Source: Streptomyces sulfonofaciens
Lineage (GTDB): Bacteria > Actinomycetota > Actinomycetes > Streptomycetales > Streptomycetaceae
Length of the DNA: 64,000 bases
NCBI RefSeq assembly: GCF_014656295.1
Contig: NZ_BNCD01000002.1
Span: forward strand, 248,001-312,000
Reading direction: 5' to 3'
Shown: in pieces, positions 16,798 through 26,448 of the stretch
How positions within the stretch are numbered: the first letter of the stretch is position 1
How the letters are laid out: every line of letters begins with the position of its first letter
Made by a program: the position numbers and the translations under genes
The notes under the pieces: model-generated
Seen by the model: the letters and a program-made list of their open reading frames with translations, nothing else
The model's database searches: none
What the model was told of the DNA's origin: nothing

Positions 16798-17991
16798 TCA
16801 TGCGCTGTGGGCCACCCCGGCCGGGTCGTCGAGTACCGCCCGCACCACGGAATGCGCCGCGCCCAGCAGCGGGCCCTCGGATCCGAGCTGCGACACGGCG
16901 ATCTCGCATGCCGGCCCCGCGGTGCGCCGCTCCAGCTCCGCCTCCAGCGACGGCAGCAGCCACGGTGCCAGCCGCGACAGTGCGCCCCCGAGCACCACGG
17001 TCTGCGGGTCGAGCAGATTGACCGTGCCGGTGAGCGCGATGCCCATCGCGGTCCCCGCCTCGCGCAGCGCGCTCCTCACCCGGCGATCGCCGGATACCGC
17101 GCGCTCGGCGAGCAACCCGACACGGCCTTCGCCCGGGTCGAGCCCCGCAGCACGCAGCACGGCCACCTCACCCGCGAACTGCTCCAGGCAGCCCTGTCCG
17201 CCGCAGGCGCAAGGCGGCCCCTCGGGATGCACCGGCACATGGCCGAGTTCTCCCGCGAAGCCCCGGGTACCGCGCAGGAGCCGCCCGTCCACCACCACAG
17301 CCGCGCCGATGCCGATCTCCGCTGAGACGTGGACGAAGTCACCAGGGGCCCGCTCGCCCAGCCAGAGTTCGGCGAGGGCACCGAGATTGGCCTCGTTGTC
17401 CACCGTCACCGGCGGCTTCGCGGGCAGCAGTGCGCCGAGATCGGTGTCGTGCCAGTCCAGGTTGGGCGCTCTGACGACGGTACGGCTGTCCCGTGCGACC
17501 AGACCGGGAACGGCGACGGTGATGCCCGCCGGACGCAGGCCCTCCCGGTCCGCCTCCTCACTGACCTGCCGGACCAGCGCCGCCAGGTCGTCGACCACCG
17601 GCTCGGGCGCGCGCCCTCTGTTGCTGACATGCCGCTCCGCCCGCGCCCGCACCTCGCCGCGGAGATCGACCACACAAGCCGCCAGGTGGTCGACGCCCAC
17701 CTCGGCGCCGACTCCCGCGGGTCCGCTCCTGCTGACGGCGAGCGCGGAACCGGGACGTCCGACCCGTCCGGGGCGCTCCGGGCCGAGCTCCTCCAGCAGA
17801 CCCGCGCGGATCAGCTCGTCCACCAGGGTGGAGACAGCGGCCCGGGTCAGCCTGATCCGCGAGGCGACGGCGGCCCGCGACATGGGACCGTCGGCGGCGA
17901 TCGTGTGCATCACACGTGAGAGGTTCCTGCGGCGCATCCCCTGCTGGGTGTCGGGAGTGCCGGAGCGTGCCTCGTGCAGGGGTGCGGTCAT
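16798..17991 (-). CDS. ROK family transcriptional regulator (XylR/NagC type)
   Basis: This 397-residue regulator has an N-terminal winged helix (MRRRNLSRVMHTIAADGPMSRAAVASRIRLTRAAVSTLVDELIRAGLL, about residues 20-67) joined to a ROK sugar-kinase-like domain. The ROK zinc motif CACGGQGCLEQF is intact, and the nearby GELGHVPVHPEG is typical. The start ATG at 17991 follows AGAGGACC. It lies just downstream of xylB on the same strand, 64 bp from the xylB stop, and near divergent xylA, so it is the likely xylose-responsive repressor of both genes. Confidence 0.9.
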   Translation of the reverse strand: MTAPLHEARSGTPDTQQGMRRRNLSRVMHTIAADGPMSRAAVASRIRLTRAAVSTLVDELIRAGLLEELGPERPGRVGRPGSALAVSRSGPAGVGAEVGVDHLAACVVDLRGEVRARAERHVSNRGRAPEPVVDDLAALVRQVSEEADREGLRPAGITVAVPGLVARDSRTVVRAPNLDWHDTDLGALLPAKPPVTVDNEANLGALAELWLGERAPGDFVHVSAEIGIGAAVVVDGRLLRGTRGFAGELGHVPVHPEGPPCACGGQGCLEQFAGEVAVLRAAGLDPGEGRVGLLAERAVSGDRRVRSALREAGTAMGIALTGTVNLLDPQTVVLGGALSRLAPWLLPSLEAELERRTAGPACEIAVSQLGSEGPLLGAAHSVVRAVLDDPAGVAHSA

Positions 17992-18055
17992 ACGGTGGTC
18001 GGTCCTCTGTGAGAGAGGCCCGCGGCGGTCCCCGCGGGCCTGGTCACGGATCTGG

Positions 18056-19489
18056 TCACGCCCGGTCGAGCAGGGGCGCGGCGTCGGACAGTACCCCGCT
18101 GATCCTCTCCAGTGTCGCCTCGTCCCGTTCGACGGCCTCGAGCACCGGTCCCCGCGCCGTTCCCCACCGTCGGGCGACCGCCGCGGGATCCTCGCCGGTG
18201 AGGACACCCGCAGCCTGTGCGGCGGCACCCAGGGCGACCAGTTCCCCGGCCTCCGGGATCTGCACCGGCCGTCCCGACAGCCGGCGGACGGTCTGCTGCC
18301 AGGCCCTGCCCCGTGCGCCGCCTCCGATCAGCAGCAGCGGGGTCGAGCGGTCCGCGTCCGCGTCGAGCACCAGGTCCAGGGCGCCCAGCAGCGAGTGCAC
18401 CGCGCCGTCGTAGGCCGCCTGCAGCAGTTGCCCGGCCGTGGTCTCGTGCCGCAACCCGTGCAGCAGCCCCGAGGCGCCCGGCAGCGCCGGGGTGCGCTCA
18501 CCGTCGAGGTAGGGCAGGAGCGTGATGCCGCCGCCCTGTTCCACGGCCTCGCGGTCGCGACCGAGCAGGGCGGCGATCCGGTCGACGGCGAGCGTGCAGT
18601 TGAGCGTGCAGGCGAGCGGCAGCCAGTCGCCCCGTGCGTCGGCGAAGCCGGCCACCGTTCCGGTGGGATCCGCGGGGCGTCTCCGCGACACCGCGTACAC
18701 CGTGCCGGACGTGCCGAGGCTGAGGACGGGCGTGCCGGGCCGCAGACCGAGCCCCAGGGCGGCGGCCGCGTTGTCGCCGGTGCCCGGTGCCACCAGCGTG
18801 CCCTTGGCGAACGGCAGGTCGCTGCCGTCGCGGGTGGTGCCGGCGACCTCCCCTGGGCGCACGACACGGGGCAGCAGCGCAGGGTCGAGGCCGACCCTGC
18901 CGAGGATGTCGTCGTCGTACGCCTCGGTGGACGATGCCCACCAGCCCGTACCGGAGGCGTCCCCACGGTCGGTGGTGCCCGCGCCCGTCAGACGCTCGGT
19001 CAGGTAGTCGTGCGGGAGGCGCACCGCGGCGGTGGCCCGGGCGGCCTCGGGTTCGTGCTCGGTGAGCCAGGCCCACTTGGTGACGGTGAACGATGGCCCC
19101 GGCACACTTCCGAAGCGGTCGGCCCACACCTTGGCGCCGCCCATCTCCTCGATCAGACGGTCCGCCTGGGGCGCCGAGCGTACGTCGTTCCAGAGGAGCG
19201 CCGGGCGGACCGGCCTGCCCTGGGCGTCCAGGGTGACCAGTCCGTGCTGCTGACCGCCCACCGAGACCGCCGCTGCCTGCTGCGCCGCGTCACCGCACTG
19301 GCGCAGCGCCTCGCCGAGGGCGCTCCACCACTGCTCCGGATCGCTCTCCCGGCCCGCACCCGAGGACACGGTGTGCCCGGCCTGCCCACTGGCCACAACG
19401 CGTCCGGTGGCGACATCGACGACCAGGATCTTCGTGGACTGAGTGGAACTGTCCACTCCGACGACGAGTGGTCCATCGGCTGCTGTCAT
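18056..19489 (-). CDS. xylB: Xylulokinase
   Basis: This 477-residue FGGY-family kinase phosphorylates D-xylulose to xylulose 5-phosphate, the second step of xylose use. It begins VVGVDSSTQSTKILVVD (phosphate-binding loop) and has GGQQHGLVTLDAQG, PALLWNDVRS, and APGTGDNAAAALGLGLRPG (the conserved aspartate of the FGGY catalytic region). The C-terminal half has LLIGGGARGRAWQQTVRRLSG. The ATG at 19489 has CGGAGAG upstream and the length equals the family norm. It diverges from xylA across 179 bp and is followed by the ROK regulator. Confidence 0.93.
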   Translation of the reverse strand: MTAADGPLVVGVDSSTQSTKILVVDVATGRVVASGQAGHTVSSGAGRESDPEQWWSALGEALRQCGDAAQQAAAVSVGGQQHGLVTLDAQGRPVRPALLWNDVRSAPQADRLIEEMGGAKVWADRFGSVPGPSFTVTKWAWLTEHEPEAARATAAVRLPHDYLTERLTGAGTTDRGDASGTGWWASSTEAYDDDILGRVGLDPALLPRVVRPGEVAGTTRDGSDLPFAKGTLVAPGTGDNAAAALGLGLRPGTPVLSLGTSGTVYAVSRRRPADPTGTVAGFADARGDWLPLACTLNCTLAVDRIAALLGRDREAVEQGGGITLLPYLDGERTPALPGASGLLHGLRHETTAGQLLQAAYDGAVHSLLGALDLVLDADADRSTPLLLIGGGARGRAWQQTVRRLSGRPVQIPEAGELVALGAAAQAAGVLTGEDPAAVARRWGTARGPVLEAVERDEATLERISGVLSDAAPLLDRA

Positions 19490-20835
<1,346 letters not shown>

Positions 20836-20850
20836 CGCGCACGCCATGGA

Positions 20851-20885
20851 CCCGGGGCTGCCGGATACCTTCCCGCAGCCCCGGG
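20851..20885 (+). terminator. xylA terminator stem-loop
   Basis: CCCGGGGCTGC (20851-20861) pairs perfectly with GCAGCCCCGGG (20875-20885) across a 13-nt loop. It begins 15 bp after the xylA stop codon. Confidence 0.85.
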
Positions 20886-20929
20886 CGGTGGTGCCGTGCC
20901 CTGCTGCCTGTTCCCCTCAGGGCCATCAG

Positions 20930-22090
20930 CCGCGCCGCGAGGGGCCGCGGCCGGGCCCCGGGTGGCCGGCCCCACCGGTACCCAGTGACCCCCTTCCCCG
21001 CGGTACGGCCACCAGCGGCCGTCATGGTCCAGGCGCACCTGTGCCCGCCCGTCGTTCGCGGTCCAGCGGTTCCCGGCCGTGTGCAGGCATGGGCGCTCGC
21101 CTTCGTCCCATGCCGTGCCGAGTGCGGTACGCGCGCGTGCGTGTGCCTCCGGGCTCGGGACACTGCTGTTCGAGAGCCTGCAGCTCGCTGGCCCCGCCGT
21201 GTTGCCAGGCGCGTACCGCCCGCGCGAGGGTGTCCGGATCCCGGCCGCTGCCGGCGGCCAGGCGGGCCGTGATCTCCGCATCGCAACCGCGGGCGGGGGC
21301 CGGCAGCGCCGCCGGGATCCGTACGGCGTCCTGCCCCGGGGCGAGTTCGCCGGACAACTGCTCGTACCGTGCCGAAAGGGCTGCCGCGAGCAGCCGGTGA
21401 GCCTCGTCTGCGGCGCGCGCGGCGACGCATTCCAGGCCCTGAACGGCGATCTCGGCCGCCGTGCCGGGGCCGGTCTCCGGGGACGGCGGCGTCCCCGGTG
21501 CAGCGGGAACCTGGGGGAACGCGGGCAACGGCGGAAGGAAGCTCGCCGAGGCGTATGCCTCCGCGGCGTCCACCCCGGGAACACCGCCCCCTTCCTGCGC
21601 GGCCCGCTCGCCGGCGGCCGTCCCCTCACTGGTCTCGACCGCGGACGCGGCCGTGCTCCAGCAGAGCCGCGATGTGCCCCGAGCTCTCCGCCGCCACGCC
21701 CAGGAACCTGTCCCACTGCTCGTCGCTCAGGGGCTGTATGAGAACGGCAGAACGGTGCGCGGTGAGGTCCCCGTCCCTGATCACCGCGGTGACCCGGCCA
21801 GGCCGGACCGAGAGGGCGCCGACGGTGTCCGCCCGCGCCAGCCGCCGACCCGTCAGCGGTCCGCTCCGGACACGAGCGAGGGCGGGCGGCTCCGTCCCGT
21901 CCGTACGCCAGAGGGCGAGGCAGCCCGAACGAGGTGAATCCGCGGGGACGAACACGACGGAGCAGCGGATCGCTTCAGCGGCTCTTGAGGACGGCTCGGT
22001 TGCGCGGGGCGGGACGATGGCCACTCCTCGAACTCGTCTACTGGGCGGCCGAGAGTACACCGCAACAGGGGCGGGGGCGGGGGGCTCACG
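20930..22090 (-). pseudogene. Fossil of an SNF2-helicase / SWIM zinc-finger locus
   Basis: Three coding-like pieces lie in succession on the minus strand. Piece 1 (about 22090-21626) opens VVFVPADSPRSGCLALWRTD, which resembles the N-terminus of Streptomyces SNF2 helicases. It then passes directly into TVGALSVRPGRVTAVI and DEQWDRFLGVAAESSGHIA, which resembles the N-terminal part of the SWIM zinc-finger protein usually encoded beside that helicase; it stops at 21626. Piece 2, in a different frame (about 21660-21170), has DAAEAYASASFLPPLPAFP and LARAVRAWQHGGASELQAL, the SWIM protein C-terminal half. A third frame from about 21170 carries ARTALGTAWDEGERP and VRLDHDGRWWPYRGEGG, its C-terminal end. 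The CxC..CxH SWIM motif and nearly the whole helicase are missing. Family assignment is from memory. Confidence 0.55.
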
Positions 22091-22214
22091 AGATGTCCTG
22101 GGGCTTGCCCCAGGGCCGCAGGTGTGGCCAGCCCCCTGCTCCGCCGGGGGGCGCACACCGGCTGGACCGGGGTGGTAGTGCCATGGTCACCAATGGTCAC
22201 TGTGCGTACGTTTT

Positions 22215-22236
22215 CTGAGGTCAGCACCTACCTCAG
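22215..22236. promoter_or_regulatory. Inverted repeat CTGAGGT-N8-ACCTCAG before the desaturase
   Basis: Seven-base perfect arms (22215-22221 and 22230-22236) are separated by 8 bp, and the repeat ends 16 bp before the desaturase ATG at 22253. A direct repeat ATGGTCAC (22183-22190, 22193-22200) lies just upstream. The position suggests a repressor site in the leader or over the promoter. Confidence 0.5.
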
Positions 22237-22252
22237 AGACCGGAGACGCACC

Positions 22253-23335
22253 ATGGCCCAGGCCGCCGCAGCCCTTGGCGCACCCCCACCGGAAGCCGCC
22301 CGTTCCCGCGGCGCGGAAAGCGAGTTCGCGCCCCTGCTGCGCGCGGTCAGGGGCCAGGGGCTGCTTGAGCGCCGGGTCGGGTGGTACACGGCCGCGATCG
22401 CCGTCAACACCCTGATGCTTGCCGCTGCTGTCATCGGTGCCGTCCTGATGGGCGACTCCTGGTGGACGCTCACCATGGCACCCGTTCTGGCGGTCCTCTC
22501 CGCGAGGACGGCCTTCCTCGGCCACGATGCCGGGCACGCCCAGATATCCGGTGACCGCACGCTGAGCCGGGTGATCGGGCTCGTCCACGGGAACCTGCTC
22601 CTGGGCATGAGCTACGCCTGGTGGAACGAGAAGCACAACCGCCACCACGCCAACCCCAACCACACCGAGAAGGATCCGGACGTCGCCGCGGACGTCCTGG
22701 TGTTCACCCGCCGACAGGCGGCCGTGCGCATCGGTTTCAGACGCTGGCTCACCCGCAACCAGGCATGGCTGTTCTTCCCGCTCACCCTTCTGGAGGGAGT
22801 GGCACTCAAGGTCCACAGCATCCGGAGCCTGCGCATCCAGTCACCCGGCAAGCGCAGGGTGGAGGCGGTACTCCTCGGGGCCCACGCAGTCGGTTACGCG
22901 GCACTGCTGCTGAGCGTGCTGCCGCTCGGCAAGGCGCTGCTCTTCGCCGCTCTCCACCAGGCGCTCTTCGGTCTTCACCTGGGCCTGGCCTTCGCACCCA
23001 ACCACAAGGGCATGGAGATGCCCGACCCCGGCAAGGACCGCTGGGGCCATCTGCGGCGGCAGGTACTCACCTCACGCAACATCCGCGGAGGCATGCTGAC
23101 CGACTGGTTCCTGGGCGGTCTGAACTACCAGGTCGAGCACCACCTTTTCCCCAGCATGCCCCGCCCCCACCTGAAGCTGGCCCAGCCCATGGTGCGCGAC
23201 CACTGCCGCAGCCTCGGCATCCCCTACACCGAGACCGGACTCGTCGACTCCTACCGTCAGGCCCTGCGGCACATGCACGAGGTGGGCGAACCCCTCAGAG
23301 GTGTCGAGCCAGGCGTGAGCGGCGATGCGCGGTGA
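22253..23335 (+). CDS. Membrane fatty acid desaturase, three histidine boxes
   Basis: This 360-residue di-iron integral membrane desaturase inserts double bonds into acyl chains. The three histidine clusters are GHDAGHAQ, EKHNRHHANPN and NYQVEHHLFPSMPRPH; a final QVEHH box is typical of front-end/acyl-lipid type desaturases. Two hydrophobic helix pairs lie between them. I chose the ATG at 22253 (ACCGGAGACGCACC upstream) because the CTGAGGT palindrome lies just before it. An upstream in-frame ATG at 22193 would place the palindrome inside the coding sequence. No ferredoxin partner is adjacent. It may act in cold or membrane-fluidity adaptation. Confidence 0.9.
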   Translation: MAQAAAALGAPPPEAARSRGAESEFAPLLRAVRGQGLLERRVGWYTAAIAVNTLMLAAAVIGAVLMGDSWWTLTMAPVLAVLSARTAFLGHDAGHAQISGDRTLSRVIGLVHGNLLLGMSYAWWNEKHNRHHANPNHTEKDPDVAADVLVFTRRQAAVRIGFRRWLTRNQAWLFFPLTLLEGVALKVHSIRSLRIQSPGKRRVEAVLLGAHAVGYAALLLSVLPLGKALLFAALHQALFGLHLGLAFAPNHKGMEMPDPGKDRWGHLRRQVLTSRNIRGGMLTDWFLGGLNYQVEHHLFPSMPRPHLKLAQPMVRDHCRSLGIPYTETGLVDSYRQALRHMHEVGEPLRGVEPGVSGDAR

Positions 23336-23472
23336 CAAGCAGGGGGAGGGGCTTGGGGACGCATGGGGGATGCGGCTCAGAGGCGCCTCGGGGTCGAGAT
23401 GCGGAACCGCCGGGGACGCGAGCTCGTTTCTCAGGCAGAGAGCGGCGTCGGCCGCATGAGGAGGCGACACAC

Positions 23473-23655
23473 ATGTCGAAGAGGGCAAAGATCGCCGCAG
23501 GAGGTGTGGCGGTCGGACTTCTCCTGCTGATCTGGCTGCCCTGGTGGGCCGCGTTCCTGATCGTGCTGGGCGTGCCCACCGCCGCCTACCTGGCACTGGA
23601 CCCGGGACAGCGGCGCAGGCTGCGCCGTGTCTCCCGCCGGGAGCTGGGTCGCTGA
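23473..23655 (+). CDS. Small basic membrane protein
   Basis: This 60-residue protein has a hydrophobic hairpin (AAGGVAVGLLLLIWLPWW then AAFLIVLGVPTAAYLAL) followed by an arginine-rich tail (GQRRRLRRVSRRELGR). GAGGAGGCG precedes the ATG at 23473, and codon use is normal for the genome. I do not recognise a family. It lies 137 bp after the desaturase in the same direction and converges on the next gene. Confidence 0.65.
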   Translation: MSKRAKIAAGGVAVGLLLLIWLPWWAAFLIVLGVPTAAYLALDPGQRRRLRRVSRRELGR

Positions 23656-23787
23656 GGCCCGTCTGGGACGGCTCGCTCACGTGCCGGCGGGGCCGGGCCG
23701 CACCCCGGCTGCCTGCCCCGGCAACGGTCCGTCCTCCCCACGGACACAGAGGGTAGGGCGGCCGATACCGAGGCACGTCGGCGCCGG

Positions 23788-24645
23788 TCAGGACGGACGT
23801 ACGGCCATCTTGTCGAGGGCTTCCAGCAGCCCGGGCAGCTCCGGCCCGCGGCCCACGGGGAGCACCTCGCCGGGCTCCTCGTCGAGCAGGACGAAGGCGA
23901 TGTCGTCCGTCCTGGCCACCATCGACCAACCGGGCCCGTCGGCGCGCAGCGTGCGGGCCCGTCCGGGGGCGAAGGACGAGCGAACGCGCCCGAGCGGCGG
24001 CGGGGCGTCCACATAGGCACGCGCCTCGGCCAGCACCCGCTGGATCCCGTCATGAGCCCTGCGTTCGCCGCCCGCGGCGCTGTCGGCAGCTTCGTCCGCC
24101 TCGCTGCCACCATCCCCACCGCCTTCGCCGTTCGCGAAGTTCGCGTCGTCGATCTGCTCCCGCCACGCAGCCCACTGGAGCGCTATCTCGTCGGCACCGA
24201 GCCGCCGCTGCGCAGGGCCCCAGACCTCGGTGTCAGGCGGTGTGAGGGGCGACTGGTCGACGCTGTCTGAGTCCGGCTCGGGATCGTGCGGCGCGGGCAC
24301 GCCCGGCGCGGAGACCGCCAGTGCCAGCGGCCAGCCGGGCAGCGCGGTGACGACGGATCGCTCATCAGGGGACAGGTCGTACTCCATGCCGCAGTCCCAG
24401 GAGGCGATCGCCACCGCGACGAGCGACACATCGTCCACCACGACCGTCCACCGCGCACCCGCACTGTCCTGGCCGAGAACCAGGCCGTACCCCTCGGCAT
24501 CAGGAAGCAGACCGAGCGCCTGACACGCCTCCGGATAGTCGTCGCCCAGCACGCTCGGGAACTGCGCGGGCGTCAGCAACACCGCGGTCAGCACATACAG
24601 CGCGTCGTCCTCGGCGGCGACGGCTGCGTCGTCCGTCACGGCCAT
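23788..24645 (-). CDS. Conserved hypothetical protein
   Basis: This 285-residue protein has no signal peptide or membrane segment and is acidic overall. The N-terminal half has a globular look (TAVLLTPAQFPSVLGDDYPE, GARWTVVVDDVSLVAVAIAS). A disordered acidic middle (PDSDSVDQSP, GEGGGDGGSEADEAADSAA) separates it from a C-terminal part with WSMVARTDDIAFVLLDEEPG. The ATG at 24645 has GGGGAGGAATC upstream, which is better than the ATG eleven codons earlier. I do not recognise the family and assign no function. Confidence 0.7.
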   Translation of the reverse strand: MAVTDDAAVAAEDDALYVLTAVLLTPAQFPSVLGDDYPEACQALGLLPDAEGYGLVLGQDSAGARWTVVVDDVSLVAVAIASWDCGMEYDLSPDERSVVTALPGWPLALAVSAPGVPAPHDPEPDSDSVDQSPLTPPDTEVWGPAQRRLGADEIALQWAAWREQIDDANFANGEGGGDGGSEADEAADSAAGGERRAHDGIQRVLAEARAYVDAPPPLGRVRSSFAPGRARTLRADGPGWSMVARTDDIAFVLLDEEPGEVLPVGRGPELPGLLEALDKMAVRPS

Positions 24646-24800
24646 GATTCCTCCCCAAAGCTTCGTCCGTCGGCGCACCTTAACCTTCGGCGATCAGCTC
24701 GTCGAGGGCGGGTGAGCTGGAAAGTTACCCGGGGTCCGCCGTGTGGCGCGGTTGTCCGACCGGTCGGACACACCGGCGATGAGCGTGGCAGGTGCCGGGC

Positions 24801-25400
24801 TCAGCGGAGTCGGACGGCGAGGGCGAGGAAGCGGGCGTCCGTGTCGACGTACGAGGTCATTCGCCAGCCGGAGCGCGCCAGCAGTGGCCGCAGATTCCCC
24901 TCCGCCCGCAGGTCGGAGGGGGTGACCCGGCGTCCTTGACGAGCTGCCAGGGCCGCGCGTCCGATGGGGTGGAAGAGGGCCAGGATCCCCCCGGGGCGCA
25001 CCACCCGGGCCAGTTCGCGGAGGTTGTCGTCGGGCTGCGGCAGATGGGCCACCAGGCCCGCCGCGAACACGGCATCGAGCGCCTGCGTGCGTACGGGCAG
25101 CCTCGCCACGTCCGCGAGCAGCAACTGCCCCTCGATGTGGCGTCCCGCCTGCACGGCCTCGTCGAGCATGGCTGGGGTGAGGTCGGCGCCGAGCACGACG
25201 CCGTCAGCGCCGACCTCACCCCGCAGCGCCGGCAGGGCGCGGCCGGTGCCGCATCCGGCGTCCAGCACCCGGTCCCCGGGCCGCAGTCCCAGTTCGGCGG
25301 CTGCCGCCCGGTACGCGGGCCCGTCGTCGGGGAACTTCGCGTCCCAGTCGGCGGCCCGTGCCGTGAAGAACTCGCGTACGCGTGCGTGGTCGTCGTTCAT
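24801..25400 (-). CDS. SAM-dependent methyltransferase (class I)
   Basis: This protein of about 200 residues has a Rossmann methyltransferase core: GDRVLDAGCGTGRALPAL (motif I, SAM binding), GADLTPAMLDEAV, LPVRTQALDAVFAAGLVAHL and ARVVRPGGILALFHPIG. The N-terminal VREFFTARAADWDAKFPDD is typical of small cytosolic methyltransferases. The start at 25400 overlaps by ATGA with the stop of a decayed reading frame upstream, so it was probably once translationally coupled; an ATG at 25409 is the alternative. The substrate is unknown. Confidence 0.82.
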   Translation of the reverse strand: MNDDHARVREFFTARAADWDAKFPDDGPAYRAAAAELGLRPGDRVLDAGCGTGRALPALRGEVGADGVVLGADLTPAMLDEAVQAGRHIEGQLLLADVARLPVRTQALDAVFAAGLVAHLPQPDDNLRELARVVRPGGILALFHPIGRAALAARQGRRVTPSDLRAEGNLRPLLARSGWRMTSYVDTDARFLALAVRLR

Positions 25401-25729
25401 GGACGGCATCGTCTCGCACGACCCGGCTCCCGGGTGGCGGCGGCGGTCAGTTCGACAAGTCGGCCGTCCCGGATCCGGGCCCGTGCCACCACGACCACGA
25501 CCGGGGCGGCGCCGGTCACGGCCCAGGCACGCAAAGGTCGTCCGCCACGGGTAGGGACCCGCATCCCCTGGGGTCCCTGCCGGTCGTGAGGGCGACCTCA
25601 TCACCGTCCATCAGGAACCGGACCCATGCGCCCCGCGCGTTGCCGTCCTCTGACAGGGTCGGAAGTGTGGCGGTACGGGTGCTGTGAGAGGCAGGCCCGC
25701 CAATCCTCGTCGGTCATCTTGTGCGCCAT
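25397..25729 (-). pseudogene. Decayed flavin-binding (PPOX-like) gene remnant
   Basis: An ATG at 25729 behind a good site (GGATGGAGG) opens MAHKMTDEDWRACLSQ, the typical start of pyridoxamine-oxidase-like proteins. Homology then moves to another frame (TLPTLSEDGNARGAWVRF, LMDGDEVALTTGRDP), which stops in frame. The last part, in a further frame, reads VVVVVARARIRDGRLVEL and ends at a TGA overlapping the methyltransferase start. The inverted repeat AGGGACCC (25553-25560) / GGGTCCCT (25571-25578) lies inside it. The family call is from memory and the last segment may come from a different gene. The rest of 25401-25833 has no intact gene. Confidence 0.5.
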
Positions 25730-25833
25730 GCCTCCATCCCGCTTGCCCCGAAGCCGAGGGTGGTGAAGGCTGGCAGACAGATCCTCCGGCCGGGGGGAAA
25801 CGGGTGGAGGACACGCGAGCGGGGAGACCGCAC

Positions 25834-26247
25834 ATGCCTCAGAACAAAGGGCTCGGTTGGCTGCTGGACGACTTGACGCAGCGCGTCGAGCACGTGCAGC
25901 ACGCCATGGTCCTGTCGAACGACGGACTCGTCACCGGTGCGAGCACCGGCCTGAAACGCGAGGACGCCGAGCATCTGGCCGCCGTCTCATCGGGACTGCA
26001 CAGTCTGGCCAAGGGCTCGGGACGTCACTTCCGTGCGGGCCGGGTCAGGCAGACCATGATCGAGTTCGATGACGCGGTGCTGTTCGTCACGGCGGCGGGC
26101 GACGGCAGTTGCCTGTGCGTCCTGAGCACCGCCGAGGCGGACGTGGGCCAGGTCGCCTACGAGATGACGCTGCTCGTCAACCGTGTCGGGGAGCACCTCG
26201 GAGTGGACGCCAGGCAGCCGGAGCACGCTCCCGCCGCGGAGAGCTGA
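25834..26247 (+). CDS. Roadblock/LC7 domain protein
   Basis: This 137-residue protein has a single roadblock/LC7 fold: LTQRVEHVQHAMVLSNDGLV, a central helix AEHLAAVSSGLHSLAKGSG, a strand QTMIEFDDAVLFVTAAGDG and a C-terminal helix GQVAYEMTLLVNRVGEHL. Such proteins regulate small Ras-like GTPases. In Streptomyces they usually sit in conservons with a histidine kinase, a DUF742 protein and a GTPase, none of which is here, so this is an orphan copy. The ATG at 25834 has GCGGGGAGACC upstream. Confidence 0.88.
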   Translation: MPQNKGLGWLLDDLTQRVEHVQHAMVLSNDGLVTGASTGLKREDAEHLAAVSSGLHSLAKGSGRHFRAGRVRQTMIEFDDAVLFVTAAGDGSCLCVLSTAEADVGQVAYEMTLLVNRVGEHLGVDARQPEHAPAAES

Positions 26248-26351
26248 CGACCGGCAGGGGACCCTCCGAAGAAGCCGCAGGCGACCCCGACGGAATCGAA
26301 GACGAGCCTCGAAGGCGCTCCTGACCTGCGAAAACCAAGGCAGCAACGAAG

Positions 26352-26360
26352 TTATCCACA
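26352..26360 (+). promoter_or_regulatory. Isolated DnaA-box match TTATCCACA
   Basis: This is an exact 9-mer match to the classical DnaA box, in the 201-bp gap between the roadblock and DUF6397-like genes. It is a single copy, so it is not an origin. It may be chance or a DnaA-responsive site. Confidence 0.3.
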
Positions 26361-26402
26361 GGCTCGGCGAGCCTGACGGCAATCGGGCTACGGTTTTCCC
26401 GG

Positions 26403-26427
26403 GATCGATCGCACCCCGATCGATCGC
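26403..26427 (+). repeat. Direct repeat GATCGATCGC x2, period 15 bp
   Basis: Two identical decamers (26403-26412, 26418-26427) are separated by ACCCC, and each contains overlapping self-complementary GATC/CGATCG. They end 21 bp before the next start codon. The 1.5-turn spacing suggests a possible protein-binding element. Confidence 0.5.
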
Positions 26428-26448
26428 CTCACACGGGGGAGACCAGCC

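Noticed and set aside
26352..26360. Replication origin
   Set aside because: A single DnaA box with no cluster and no dnaA/dnaN genes cannot be an origin.
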